Counted from the first letter of the stretch, positions 7,904-16,896 are shown. The stretch is DNA of 64,000 bases from Enterococcaceae bacterium OF42-14pH9A (GCA_027692465.1 JAQEYU010000001.1:1125338-1189337); one strand, 5' to 3'. The notes: generated by a model not told the origin, from the letters alone. Program-made: numbers and translations.

Positions 7904-10597
7904 TTATGCGCCGAATTTCTTACGAATGACCATCGGCAGGATTCCCTGGTTTTTCCAGTAGCGGATGTCAGCCGGGGCATCAAAGCGCAGCTTGGCCTGG
8001 AAATCTTTGCGGGTGCCGTCGGGGGCGGTAGCTGTTACTGCCACCAGCTGACCGACTTGCGGTTCTTCCGGTAAGTGGATATCGAAAGTCTCAGTGCCGG
8101 TCAGTCCCAAGGTTTCAGCGGTTTCTCCCGGCAAATACTGCAACGGGATGATTCCCATCATAGCCAGGTTGGACCGGTGAATCCGTTCGAAACTTTCCGC
8201 TAAAACAGCCTTGACCCCTAAGAGCTGAGTGCCTTTTGCAGCCCAGTCGCGGGAAGAACCCATGCCGTAATCTTTGCCGGCCAGTACGATAGCGCCTTGA
8301 CCGTCTGCCTGATAGCGCATGGCGGCGTCAAAGATCGACAGGGTTTCACCGGTAGGATGGTAGGAGGTAACACCACCGGAAGAGCCAGGTACCAACTGGT
8401 TTTGCAGGCGGATATTGGCGAAAGTTCCCCGCATCATGATGTCGTGATTGCCGCGACGAGAACCATAGGAGTTGAAGTCTTTCGGCGTTACGCCCCGTTC
8501 TTTCAAAAAGCGTCCTGCCGGCGAATCGATCGCGATATTTCCTGCCGGTGAGATGTGATCGGTGGTCACTGAGTCCGCCAGCTTGGCCAGAACAGTCAGA
8601 TTTTCCAAGGTCCCTTGTTTTGGCAGTTCGCGGGTCAAGCCGGTAAAGAAAGGCGGATTTGCGATATAAGTGGAGGCTTCATCCCAGCCGAAACAAGCGC
8701 CGGTAGTGGTTTCAATCTCATTCCACCGCTGATTGGCATCGAAGACATGGGCATAAGTTTCCTGATAAGCTTCCGGACCTACATAACGATCGATGACAGC
8801 ATTAACCTCTTCGGCAGTGGGCCAAAGATCCTGCAGATAGACGTTGGTGCCGTCTGCGGTCGTCCCCAATGCTTCTTCGGTCAGATCAGTTAGGATGCTG
8901 CCTGCCAAAGCATAAGCGACTACCAACGGCGGCGAAGCCAGGTAGTTGGCTTTAATCAATGGATGGATCCGGCCTTCGAAGTTACGGTTGCCGGAAAGGA
9001 CGGAAGCGACCAGCAGATTTTCTCTTTCGATGGCTTCGGCTACCGGTTCTGCTAACGGACCGGAGTTGCCGATACAGGTGGTACAGCCGTAGCCGACATT
9101 GTAAAAGCCCAGTTTCTCCAGATATGGCAACAGACCGCTGTCTTCCAAATAAGCGGTGACAATCCGCGAGCCCGGTGACAGTGAAGTTTTGACATAAGCA
9201 GGAACTTTCAGACCTTTTTCCACGGCTTTTTTAGCCAGCAGGCCGGCACTGATCATGACAAACGGATTGCTGGTATTGGTACAGCTGGTGATTGCCGCCA
9301 ATGCGATATCGCCGGTCTTGATCTGATCCGGATAGGCCAAATCAGGATTTTTATCCTGCCAGTGAATAGTCGCAGCTTTGTTAAATTCTGCTTGCGGCAA
9401 TCCGAAGCCTTTCGGACCCACCGGAGCGGTGACGGAAGTCGTGAAGTCAGTTGCCGCATCAGCCAGAGAGATCCGGTCTTGAGGTCGTTTGGGTCCGGCC
9501 AATGCCGGTTGGACACTGCCCAGGTCCAATTGGATCACCTTTGTATAGGTAGGGATCTGTTGGGCATCGTAAAACAGACCATTTGCTTTGGCATAAGCCT
9601 CGACAGTTTCGATGAGCTGCGGGTCGCGACCGGTGATCCGTAAATAGTTCAGGGTCTCTTCGTCAATCGGACAAAAACCGCACGTAGCACCATACTCCGG
9701 CGCCATGTTGGCGATAGTTGCCCGGTCTGACAGACTCAGTTTTTGATAACCGGTTCCAAAATATTCCACGAACTTGCCAACGACTTTTTCCTGCCGCAGC
9801 AGTTCAGTCACAGCCAGCGCCAAATCAGTTGCGGTCGTACCGGTCGGCAGTTCGCCGAGAAATTCCACACCGATAACTTCAGGTGTTGGAAAATAAGAAG
9901 CTTCCCCGAGGATTGCTGCTTCGGCTTCAATTCCGCCGACACCCCAGCCCAAGACGCCCAAGCCATTGATCATGGTCGTGTGGGAATCGGTTCCCTGCAG
10001 GGTGTCCGGGAAGACAACAGCTTCACCGGCAGCATTCTTTTTGGTGAGGATTACATTGGACAGTTTTTCGATATTTACCTGGTGGATGATACCGGTTTCC
10101 GGTGGAACGACTTCGAAATCTTTGAAGGACTGCTGGGCCCATTTCAAAAACTGGTAGCGCTCGTGGTTGCGTTCGAACTCCCGTTGTGTGTTAAAGGCCA
10201 ACGCACCCGGGTTACCGGAGCAATCGACTTGGACGGAATGATCTACTACCAATGTCACCGGGATCTCAGGATTGATATCTTCGGCAGTTCCTCCCAAAGC
10301 GACCATCGCATCCCGCATCGCTGCTAAATCTACGACAGCGGGAACACCGGTGAAGTCCTGCAGGATCACGCGTGCCGGTTTGAAGGGGACCACACCGGTG
10401 GGGGCGTCTGCCTGCCAATTGGCCAGTTCCCCGATGATTTCGTCGGTGATTTCTTCATCTCTGTTACGAGCAACGGATTCAAGCAGCACACGGATAGAAT
10501 AAGGTAATGTGTTCAGGTCGGCGGAAAAGGCGGTACTGACCTGTTTCAGATCGCAGTAAACCAGATCGGTTGCGGCTAAAGTATTTTGCCATTTCAT
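7904..10597 (-). CDS. acnA: Aconitate hydratase
   Basis: A protein of 897 residues, the normal size for AcnA/CitB, which isomerises citrate to isocitrate with a 4Fe-4S cluster. The cluster ligands are visible in SCTNTSNP and GYGCTTCIGNSG. The C-terminal swivel domain has GSSRDWAAKGTQLLGVKAV and SFERIHRSNLAMMGI. ATG 10597 (MKWQNTL) is preferred over ATG 10603 because AAGGAG lies 9 bases before it. It is the first gene of an acnA-icd operon divergent from citZ, so the three enzymes together make 2-oxoglutarate from oxaloacetate and acetyl-CoA, probably for glutamate synthesis. Confidence 0.96.
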   Translation of the reverse strand: MKWQNTLAATDLVYCDLKQVSTAFSADLNTLPYSIRVLLESVARNRDEEITDEIIGELANWQADAPTGVVPFKPARVILQDFTGVPAVVDLAAMRDAMVALGGTAEDINPEIPVTLVVDHSVQVDCSGNPGALAFNTQREFERNHERYQFLKWAQQSFKDFEVVPPETGIIHQVNIEKLSNVILTKKNAAGEAVVFPDTLQGTDSHTTMINGLGVLGWGVGGIEAEAAILGEASYFPTPEVIGVEFLGELPTGTTATDLALAVTELLRQEKVVGKFVEYFGTGYQKLSLSDRATIANMAPEYGATCGFCPIDEETLNYLRITGRDPQLIETVEAYAKANGLFYDAQQIPTYTKVIQLDLGSVQPALAGPKRPQDRISLADAATDFTTSVTAPVGPKGFGLPQAEFNKAATIHWQDKNPDLAYPDQIKTGDIALAAITSCTNTSNPFVMISAGLLAKKAVEKGLKVPAYVKTSLSPGSRIVTAYLEDSGLLPYLEKLGFYNVGYGCTTCIGNSGPLAEPVAEAIERENLLVASVLSGNRNFEGRIHPLIKANYLASPPLVVAYALAGSILTDLTEEALGTTADGTNVYLQDLWPTAEEVNAVIDRYVGPEAYQETYAHVFDANQRWNEIETTTGACFGWDEASTYIANPPFFTGLTRELPKQGTLENLTVLAKLADSVTTDHISPAGNIAIDSPAGRFLKERGVTPKDFNSYGSRRGNHDIMMRGTFANIRLQNQLVPGSSGGVTSYHPTGETLSIFDAAMRYQADGQGAIVLAGKDYGMGSSRDWAAKGTQLLGVKAVLAESFERIHRSNLAMMGIIPLQYLPGETAETLGLTGTETFDIHLPEEPQVGQLVAVTATAPDGTRKDFQAKLRFDAPADIRYWKNQGILPMVIRKKFGA

Positions 10598-10766
10598 GAG
10601 CATGGGCTCCTTTCGTTGCCGGCGATGAGACAAGTGGGTCGAGAAAAGCTTCCATAAAGAAGTCACTTTTCTGATTGCGCTCGTTTTTTGGTGGACTCAG
10701 CCAGTCTGCTGAATAACGAACGATCCTTGTCTTAAAGCCAAACTCCCCAAATATGTCAGTTGGAAT

Positions 10767-10796
10767 AATTATACATTCTAGTTGTATAATTGTAAA
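10767..10796 (-). promoter_or_regulatory. acnA promoter with overlapping palindromic operator
   Basis: On the minus strand TTTACA (10791-10796), a 17-base spacer and TATAAT (10768-10773) make a near-consensus promoter. A perfect palindrome, AATTATACA (10767-10775) and TGTATAATT (10783-10791), covers the -10 box and spacer, as expected for a repressor site shared with divergent citZ. The regulator is not identified; the CcpC class, which reads ATAA-type dyads at these genes in Bacillus, is a candidate. Confidence 0.65.
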
Positions 10797-10900
10797 TAGT
10801 CAAAATATTATTTCTTTTCAGTAAAAAGGGTGATATAATTATCAGTAATACAATTCGCTGACAGAGCAAAAGTTATTTCGGATAAAGAGGGGTGTTTTAT

Positions 10901-12307
10901 GTGAGCTTGATGAAAAAAAATCTGCTGGACTACCCAAGTCTGGCTGCACGATGTGAAGAAGTAGATTTGATCGATGTGAATAATTATACAAAATATAACG
11001 TCAAGCGAGGCCTGCGTGATAGTAACGGTAAGGGTGTTCTCGCTGGTTTAACAACAATTTCAACAATCTATCCGCAAAAGATTGTTGACGGCAGACCGAT
11101 TCCCGGCGTAGGAGAATTGCGCTACCGCGGCATCGACATCAATGAACTGGTAAAAGGATTCGTGGGAGAAGGTCGTTTCGGCTTTGAAGAAGTTGCATTT
11201 TTACTCCTTTTCGGAGAGCTGCCGACACCGGCGGAATTAGCTGATTTTCGCAAGCTTTTAGCTGATAAACGTACGCTTCCCACCAATTTCGTGCGGGATG
11301 TAATCATGAAGGCACCGTCAGCGGACATCATGAATAATCTTTCCCGCAGTTTGTTGACGCTGGCATGTTACGATGATAAACGGGACGATGTCAGTATTGA
11401 AAATGTGTTAGAGCAGAGTTTGATGCTGATCGCAGTCTTCCCAATGCTGGCGGTTTATGCTTACCATGCTTACAACCATTATGAGATGGACGAAAGCATG
11501 TACATCCATCGACCGGATCCTACGTTGAGCACGGCTGAAGCCATCTTGACTATGCTGCGGCCGGACAAGAGTTATACGGAGCAGGAAGCCCGGACATTGG
11601 ATATGTCTTTAGTTCTCCATATGGAACACGGCGGCGGGAACAACTCCACCTTCACTACGCGGGTCGTGACCTCCAGCGGGACCGATACGTATTCAACGAT
11701 CAGTGCTGCTTTGGGTTCGTTGAAAGGACCTAAACACGGCGGCGCCAATATCAAAGTCACCCAGATGATGGAAGATCTAAAGGCCAATGTAGCCGATACC
11801 ACCGACGAAGGTCAGGTGCGCCAGTATCTTGAAGCAATTTTGGACAAGCAGGCCTTTGACGGCAAGGGGCTGATCTACGGTATGGGACACGCCGTCTATA
11901 GTGACAACGATCCCCGAGCGGCTATCTTCAAAGCTTACGTCTCCAAGTTGGCAGAAGAAAAAGGGCCGGAAGAACAAGCAGAGTTTCAACTCTACACGCT
12001 GGTCGAAGAGCTGGCACCGAAGATCATCGGTGAAAAGCGCAAGATGTTCAAAGGAGTCAGCGCCAACATCGATTTCTTCAGCGGTTTCGTTTATGCGATG
12101 CTGGGACTGCCACGGGAGCTCTATACTCCGATGTTTGCCATTGCCCGTATCGTAGGCTGGTCGGCGCATCGGATTGAAGAATTGATCAACACCCAAAAGA
12201 TTATTCGCCCGGCTTATATGGAAGTTTCCGATGATCGCGGCTATGTCGCTTTGGGAGAACGAACAGAAAGTTGTGATGAAGCCTCCTGTGCCGGAGAAGC
12301 CTCCTAA
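10901..12307 (+). CDS. citZ: Citrate synthase
   Basis: A citrate synthase of about 468 residues, of the longer type with an N-terminal extension seen in some Firmicutes. It joins oxaloacetate and acetyl-CoA. Active-site motifs are GPKHGGAN (His), GMGHAVYS (His) and ANIDFFSG (Asp). The C-terminus is Cys/Glu-rich (ESCDEASCAGEAS), which is unusual. GTG 10901 is chosen because AGAGGGG ends 8 bases upstream; ATG 10910 would be too far from it and GTG 10892 too close. A TATAAT box lies about 60 bases upstream. It is divergent from acnA-icd and has its own terminator. Confidence 0.93.
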   Translation: MSLMKKNLLDYPSLAARCEEVDLIDVNNYTKYNVKRGLRDSNGKGVLAGLTTISTIYPQKIVDGRPIPGVGELRYRGIDINELVKGFVGEGRFGFEEVAFLLLFGELPTPAELADFRKLLADKRTLPTNFVRDVIMKAPSADIMNNLSRSLLTLACYDDKRDDVSIENVLEQSLMLIAVFPMLAVYAYHAYNHYEMDESMYIHRPDPTLSTAEAILTMLRPDKSYTEQEARTLDMSLVLHMEHGGGNNSTFTTRVVTSSGTDTYSTISAALGSLKGPKHGGANIKVTQMMEDLKANVADTTDEGQVRQYLEAILDKQAFDGKGLIYGMGHAVYSDNDPRAAIFKAYVSKLAEEKGPEEQAEFQLYTLVEELAPKIIGEKRKMFKGVSANIDFFSGFVYAMLGLPRELYTPMFAIARIVGWSAHRIEELINTQKIIRPAYMEVSDDRGYVALGERTESCDEASCAGEAS

Positions 12308-12326
12308 AAAGCGATTACCAATCCAA

Positions 12327-12366
12327 AAAAGTCTGCCGCAGTGAATCAGCTGCGACAGGCTTTTTT
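12327..12366 (+). terminator. Rho-independent terminator after citZ
   Basis: GTCTGCCGCAG pairs with CTGCGACAGGC (one mismatch), flanked by A- and T-runs. Confidence 0.85.
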
Positions 12367-12517
12367 AGTGAGAGTTAGAGTCACCGACAGCTGCACCAAG
12401 TTACAGGTTGGATTCTTTGTATTGTACGTCTGACTTCGATACAATTCAGAAAAAGGCTTCTTTTTCCGAAAATCGATTTGGGAGAGAAGGTGTCGTAGTC
12501 AGAAAGGTGGAAATAAT

Positions 12518-12997
12518 ATGACAATCTATGATTTCAAAGTAAAGGATGCAAAAGGCAGTGAAATATCTCTGGAGGAGTATCGTAACAAAGTGCTGCTGGT
12601 GGTCAATACTGCGACCGGCTGCGGGTTCACGCCGCAATATGAGGGCTTGGAGAAGCTGTATCGGGAGTACCGGGAACAGGGCTTTGAGATTCTGGACTTC
12701 CCCTGCAATCAATTCGGACATCAAGCCCCCGGTACCAACGAAGAAATCCAGGAATTCTGTCAGCTGAACTATCAAACCAGCTTTAAAACCTTTGCCAAGA
12801 TCGATGTCAACGGCGAAAATGCCAGCTCGCTGTATCGTTTCTTGAAGCAGGAAAAAGGCGGCGTTATGGGCAGTGCTATCAAATGGAACTTCACCAAGTT
12901 TCTGGTGGATCAACAGGGCAATGTTGTGGATCGCTTCCCGCCGCAAAAGACACCGGAAGAACTGCGTCCGGCGATTGAAGCACTGCTTAAAAAGTAA
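12518..12997 (+). CDS. Glutathione peroxidase-family thiol peroxidase
   Basis: A 159-residue protein of the Gpx family (BsaA-like), which reduces hydroperoxides. The catalytic Cys35 lies in NTATGCGFTPQ (selenocysteine in animal enzymes). The partner Gln is in FPCNQFGHQAPG and the Trp-Asn pair in IKWNFTKFL. In Firmicutes such enzymes usually work with thioredoxin rather than glutathione, which is inference here. It has its own ribosome binding site (AGAAAGGTGG) and a possible promoter with TACAAT near 12438. A small membrane protein gene follows. Confidence 0.92.
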   Translation: MTIYDFKVKDAKGSEISLEEYRNKVLLVVNTATGCGFTPQYEGLEKLYREYREQGFEILDFPCNQFGHQAPGTNEEIQEFCQLNYQTSFKTFAKIDVNGENASSLYRFLKQEKGGVMGSAIKWNFTKFLVDQQGNVVDRFPPQKTPEELRPAIEALLKK

Positions 12998-13101
12998 GAT
13001 CAGAAGCAGCAGAGCAGATCCTTTTCGAGAAATCCGAAAACGCATTTCAATTGTGAAATGGCGGTTGCTATACTTGAAAAGAAGGAAGCGAGGAGACAGC
13101 G

Positions 13102-13287
13102 ATGAGTGAAAAAAAGTGGCGGTATTTGTTTTGGGCAATCGGGATCGCTTTAGTGATCATTGTGATTACGGGCATCGGCAATCAAGTAACCGGTAATGGG
13201 GATTCCAACAAAGGGCTGTTCATTGGAGCTTTTGTCGCCAGTGCGCTGCTTAACTGGTACCTGATCAAAGAACTTCGGAGCAAATAA
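13102..13287 (+). CDS. Small membrane protein
   Basis: A 61-residue protein with two hydrophobic segments (about 8-25 and 38-54) separated by a polar loop (QVTGNGDSNKG). A good ribosome binding site (GAAGGAAGCGAGGAG) precedes ATG 13102. No family recognised. It follows the peroxidase gene by about 100 bases and may be cotranscribed. Confidence 0.6.
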   Translation: MSEKKWRYLFWAIGIALVIIVITGIGNQVTGNGDSNKGLFIGAFVASALLNWYLIKELRSK

Positions 13288-13348
13288 CGAAGTCGACGAG
13301 GGCAACGTAACGAAAAACTTGTTTGCGCTACTAAAGTAGAAAAAGGAT

Positions 13349-13388
13349 CGAATAGCCCGTCTCCACAGTGCTGGACACGGGCTATTCG
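13349..13388. terminator. Hairpin between the small membrane protein and the ABC exporter
   Basis: CGAATAGCCCGT (13349-13360) pairs perfectly with ACGGGCTATTCG (13377-13388). It lies between convergent genes and probably limits read-through, although T-runs are lacking. Confidence 0.6.
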
Positions 13389-13431
13389 GCGTGGAGAAGA
13401 TGCTTTATTCGATGGTACGCAGTAGATTAGT

Positions 13432-15087
13432 TTAGGTTCTTTGTTGATTGAAGTGATACTTGGAGTTTTCCAAATCGCTCAAATCATAAATCGTATCAAA
13501 GAACCTAGCTGTTTCATCATGCAGTGCATGGGTGACACAAAGCACAGTTAGTTCCGGATCTGTCAGTAAAGCTGTTTCCACGCTCACGGCATTTTGATGG
13601 TCAAGGCTGCTGGTGGCTTCATCTAAAATCAGGATTGGTTTTTTGATCAGTAGTTCTCGAGCTATAGTAAGTCGTTGTAGCTGCCCACCGGAAAAGTTTC
13701 CGCGTGCAGCAGTTATCAAGGTTTCCAAGCCAGCAGAAAGATTTATTACAAAAGGTTCGCTGACAGAATTTTCCAAAGCAGACTGTAGTTGTTCGGGTGT
13801 ATGGTCCCGTTCCAACGTGAGATTGAAGAGGATTGATTTTTTGAATAGGTACGGCGATTGGCTGACATAACTGATATTGTTGCGCCAATCTGTCTTAGAG
13901 ATATATTTCAAATCAATACCATCGATTATAATTTGACCATGGTAATCAGTAAAACGGCCGGTTAGAATGTTCAGCAACGTTGATTTACCGCTGCCGCTTT
14001 CTCCGATGATGGCATATTTTTGACCCTTCTCGAAAATCATGTTTGGAAACGAAATCATCACTTTTCCGTAATTATAGCTGACATCATGCATTTGGAGTGC
14101 TTTATGGAAAGTAAAGGTTGGGTTTTCCTGGAATTCAGCGTGATCAATGCTGGTCACTTGGTAGCTCTTAACTGGGAATTTATCAAACAGTGATTCTGTA
14201 GCTTTCATGGTAGAAAGGGAGACTGAGATATTATTCAAGTAATTGAAGAAGTTTCCGGCTAGTTGTCCGGTAGAACTTAAGGAGCCTATTGTTAGGTATC
14301 CCATGAAGATTAGCGTGCAGTTCAACGCATAGATGGCAAGTTGTGAAAGTAAGCTGCCACCATTTAACAAAAACTGCATCCAAGCAAAGACCTTCGCATA
14401 GGCAACATTCTCTGTTTTGTTATTGTCGAATTCTTTTTTCAGTTCTGTTACCATCAGTTTTGTTTTGTTGAGGTTAAATAAAATATCAAAGCCGTTTAGA
14501 AAATCTAATGAAGTTCCTGTCAGTTTTTCAGAGGCAGTGGAGACAGTTTTTGTTTTGAGTTGCAGCTTTTTGGTCAGTAGTTTTGGAGTAAGCATGATGA
14601 GGAGAGATAGTAAAGCAGATGCTGTCAAAAGCCAAATGTTGAAGTTCAGCAAAGCAATTCCCGAAAATAAAACTAAAATGCAGGAGCGAATTATACTGTA
14701 AATACTGGTGAAGCCGTTGCTATCGATAAGATTCATATCATTTGTCAGCCAAGAAACGTATTCTGATGGAGCAGCCTGATGAAATTCATCGTAAGAACTT
14801 TTTTCTAGCGAGAGAAGGATGTCGCTGCGAATCAAATTCAATTGCTGGTGAGTTGCCTGTTCCTGGATCACGGTTTCCTGTTGCTGAGTAATCAGAAATA
14901 AAACGATCATCGAAAGCTGGGCTGCGAGCCATTGTAAAAAGTGAGGGACATCTGCTTTGATTACTGCATCCAGCATATAAGCTCTGGTCATAGTGCTTAG
15001 GACTAAAAAAGCATTCTCAAACAGGCACAGGATGGTAAACAGGATATTGTCTCGTTTGTTTCGTTTCATGTAGGATAGAAAAATCAT
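13432..15087 (-). CDS. ABC transporter, fused permease and ATPase (exporter type)
   Basis: A 551-residue half-transporter. The N-terminal 300 residues hold about six membrane segments of the ABC exporter type. The C-terminal ATPase has Walker A GESGSGKST, a Q-loop, the signature FSGGQLQR, Walker B PILILDEATSSLD and the H-loop His. There is no C39 peptidase domain, so it does not itself trim a leader peptide. The gene is A+T-rich compared with the core genes. It lies just after a radical-SAM/SPASM remnant and an Rgg regulator, all on the minus strand. The context suggests export of a modified peptide, which is inference. Confidence 0.88.
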   Translation of the reverse strand: MIFLSYMKRNKRDNILFTILCLFENAFLVLSTMTRAYMLDAVIKADVPHFLQWLAAQLSMIVLFLITQQQETVIQEQATHQQLNLIRSDILLSLEKSSYDEFHQAAPSEYVSWLTNDMNLIDSNGFTSIYSIIRSCILVLFSGIALLNFNIWLLTASALLSLLIMLTPKLLTKKLQLKTKTVSTASEKLTGTSLDFLNGFDILFNLNKTKLMVTELKKEFDNNKTENVAYAKVFAWMQFLLNGGSLLSQLAIYALNCTLIFMGYLTIGSLSSTGQLAGNFFNYLNNISVSLSTMKATESLFDKFPVKSYQVTSIDHAEFQENPTFTFHKALQMHDVSYNYGKVMISFPNMIFEKGQKYAIIGESGSGKSTLLNILTGRFTDYHGQIIIDGIDLKYISKTDWRNNISYVSQSPYLFKKSILFNLTLERDHTPEQLQSALENSVSEPFVINLSAGLETLITAARGNFSGGQLQRLTIARELLIKKPILILDEATSSLDHQNAVSVETALLTDPELTVLCVTHALHDETARFFDTIYDLSDLENSKYHFNQQRT

Positions 15088-15096
15088 TCAGCAACC

Positions 15097-15363
15097 TCAT
15101 TCTATTGAATATGTGACTAAGTCTTGAAGGCAGTCTTCCTCTAAATCAGGTAAAGTCCATAAAGTTTCTTTTCTTTCATCAACAATCATCTGTCCATCTG
15201 AGGTTATTTTGCCAATCCTATTTATGTCATCATAAAGAGCCACCGTGCATTTATAGATTGTTCCGTCAGCTCCGATTACGTGGCTGTCCCGCTTAGCAGC
15301 GTAGCAAGTTATATTTACGATTAAGTCACCCACGATTGGAAGAATTTGTTCGCCCTGTTGCAA
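15097..15363 (-). pseudogene. C-terminal remnant of a radical SAM/SPASM peptide maturase
   Basis: An 88-codon open frame from a TTG, with a stop codon just upstream. It matches only the SPASM end of radical SAM enzymes: ITCYAAKRDSHVIGADGTIYKCTVALYDDINRIGKI has the usual Cys, the G-x-IYKC and the N-x-IG of the auxiliary-cluster domain. The radical SAM core with its CX3CX2C motif is missing and the final cysteine cluster is incomplete. I read it as the surviving tail of a RiPP maturase deleted from this locus. It lies 10 bases before the ABC exporter gene. Confidence 0.65.
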
Positions 15364-15481
15364 GACCTTTTAAGGCATTCAATATAAATTCCTTGTGTAG
15401 AAGAATCATAGCATTTTTACTTGGACACTTTTATTTTGTAGTGAATTTCGTCAATTTTTCGAATGGAGTTGAAAGCGAATG

Positions 15482-16312
15482 TCAGTAGTTATTTTCAATA
15501 TATCGTATCCACCCATTCTCATTAAGAACTCTCAAAATGAAGAGAAGTTCGTATTTCTCTTTTTGGTTATCCTCTCCTTGATGGTGATCCAGTAAGACTT
15601 TAAATATTAAGAAATACAGATTAGCTTCTGTGCTGTCAAATTCTGAGGCGAGATTTTCAAGTTCAGAGAGAAATGTAACTACGTTGTCCATATCCTTACG
15701 TTCAAATGAAAGAGCAAGACCGTTTACTAGAAAATTAAATAAGTCTTGGGAAAAGTTTGAACCTTCTCTGTAAATCTGCATCTTCTGGATTGACTGCTCA
15801 AATTCAAAACGGATATAGCTACCGTCAAAAAGATATAGGCAATTAGTAAAAAGCGTTAGTTCGAATCTACCCCAAGTGCTGATTCCTTCAAGGTATTTGC
15901 GGACTTCTTTTGATAACTCCACCGCTTTTTGGGGATCTAGTTTATCTCCGACTTTCATTCTATAGAGGTAATAATTTGCGTATAAAATATAGAAAAAAAA
16001 GTCATCTGATGTCTGAAAATGATGCAATAACTCCTTTGATACCTTAGGGTCGTATTTAGTGTGCATTAAAATGCTGATCTTTCTGGCTAGTTTCTTTTTT
16101 TTATCAGGTATACCATCTCTAAGTAGAAACTCAAATTCCTCTAAAGAAACATTCAATCTCTCTAGATATTGATGGAGATCATTGAAAGATGTTTTTGAGT
16201 TTAAATTTTCAAATGAATTGAGAGTGGTTCGATGACTTATTCCATTCGCTAATTGTTGCTGCGTCATTTTCCTATCTTTTCGTAATTCCCGAATCACTTC
16301 GCCTGCTTCCAT
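15482..16312 (-). CDS. Rgg/GadR/MutR-family transcriptional regulator 1
   Basis: A 276-residue regulator. It has an Xre-type helix-turn-helix at about residues 5-62 (ELRKDRKMTQQQLANGISHRTTLNSFEN) and an all-helical, TPR-like C-terminal domain of the kind that binds short peptides in Rgg proteins. The ribosome binding site AAAGGAGGT lies before ATG 16312. It is divergent from a 19-codon peptide gene, with about 95 bases between them. It is upstream of the SPASM remnant and ABC exporter, an arrangement typical of Rgg-controlled peptide clusters. A+T-rich. Confidence 0.88.
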   Translation of the reverse strand: MEAGEVIRELRKDRKMTQQQLANGISHRTTLNSFENLNSKTSFNDLHQYLERLNVSLEEFEFLLRDGIPDKKKKLARKISILMHTKYDPKVSKELLHHFQTSDDFFFYILYANYYLYRMKVGDKLDPQKAVELSKEVRKYLEGISTWGRFELTLFTNCLYLFDGSYIRFEFEQSIQKMQIYREGSNFSQDLFNFLVNGLALSFERKDMDNVVTFLSELENLASEFDSTEANLYFLIFKVLLDHHQGEDNQKEKYELLFILRVLNENGWIRYIENNY

Positions 16313-16405
16313 GAGACGACCTCCTTTGACGAAATTGGCTATTTTTTTCTGAATTAAATTTACAGGTGGTATGATTTTTATATCTTAAAAAGGAGGGGAT
16401 TGATT

Positions 16406-16465
16406 ATGTATCCAGACTTACCATTTCCACTTAGTGAGGAGCAATGGAAAGGCGGTGGCTTTTGA
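16406..16465 (+). CDS. 19-residue peptide, possible Rgg-linked RiPP precursor or signal peptide
   Basis: A tiny open frame, MYPDLPFPLSEEQWKGGGF, with an excellent ribosome binding site (AAAAAGGAGGGG, ending 8 bases before ATG 16406). A strong hairpin starts 5 bases after its stop, as often seen between precursor peptide genes and downstream genes. It is divergent from Rgg 1. The Lys next to Trp and the Gly-Gly-Gly run would suit radical SAM cross-linking, but this is inference. It is not a classic SHP, because it lacks the basic, hydrophobic leader. Confidence 0.5.
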   Translation: MYPDLPFPLSEEQWKGGGF

Positions 16466-16469
16466 TCAA

Positions 16470-16509
16470 AGCGCAAGGGGTAGTATAGGAATATATTACT
16501 CCTTGCGCT
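16470..16509 (+). terminator. Hairpin after the 19-residue peptide gene
   Basis: AGCGCAAGG (16470-16478) pairs perfectly with CCTTGCGCT (16501-16509), with further internal TATA pairing. No T-run follows, so it may be an attenuator or a 3' stabiliser. Confidence 0.6.
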
Positions 16510-16776
16510 GGAATAAAATCAAATGTATTGGGAATTATGATTGCCGTTTGACAGCTCCTCTGCATGCCAAACGACAATTTTCCACGTTCAAGATCAATTT
16601 GGCGCTGACTTTTGTGATGATGTGTGGTGGAATTTTGACAATCCGTAGTGAAAAATCTCCAGCGAATTAGGTACAGAGTCCCAATGATACACGATTTTTC
16701 ATGCAAATTAAGAAGTAACGATTGGCAAACGACAAATCTGCAGAATCAGTGATTTGGTGAAGAGAAAAAGAATGCG
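16510..16776 (+). other. Decayed intergenic sequence after the peptide gene
   Basis: Short open frames are present but none has a convincing ribosome binding site. One plus-strand frame (about 16535-16653) ends in a Trp/Asp-rich stretch, DQFGADFCDDVWWNFDNP, which could be a second precursor remnant. This cannot be supported further. Confidence 0.3.
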
Positions 16777-16808
16777 GACTGCTCGCTGATTTTGGCGGGC
16801 GGTTTTTT
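16777..16808 (+). terminator. Rho-independent terminator
   Basis: CTGCTCGC pairs with GGCGGGCGG (G-T pairs included), followed by seven T. Confidence 0.6.
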
Positions 16809-16819
16809 TGTAAAAAAGC

Positions 16820-16860
16820 GCAAAAAAATACTCAAAGCTCTGATGCACAAGGCTTTGAGT
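16820..16860 (-). terminator. Probable original rpsD terminator
   Basis: On the minus strand, ACTCAAAGC and GCTTTGAGT (9-base perfect stem, 16830-16860) are followed by ATTTTTTTG. It lies 10 bases past the duplicated 3' end of rpsD (16871-16896), in the same orientation, exactly where an rpsD terminator would be. Confidence 0.75.
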
Positions 16861-16870
16861 GAAGTGGAAT

Positions 16871-16896
16871 GAGATTACATCAATTTGTTGTAGAAT
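16871..16896 (-). other. attL-like duplicate of the rpsD 3' end
   Basis: Twenty-six bases identical to 22631-22656. Read on the minus strand they encode the last residues of S4 (FYNKLM) and the TAA stop. Interpreted as one end of an element integrated into the 3' end of rpsD. Confidence 0.75.

Noticed and set aside
16434..16670. 78-codon plus-strand frame overlapping the 19-residue peptide gene
   Set aside because: It overlaps the better-supported small gene in another frame, has no ribosome binding site and reads through a hairpin.
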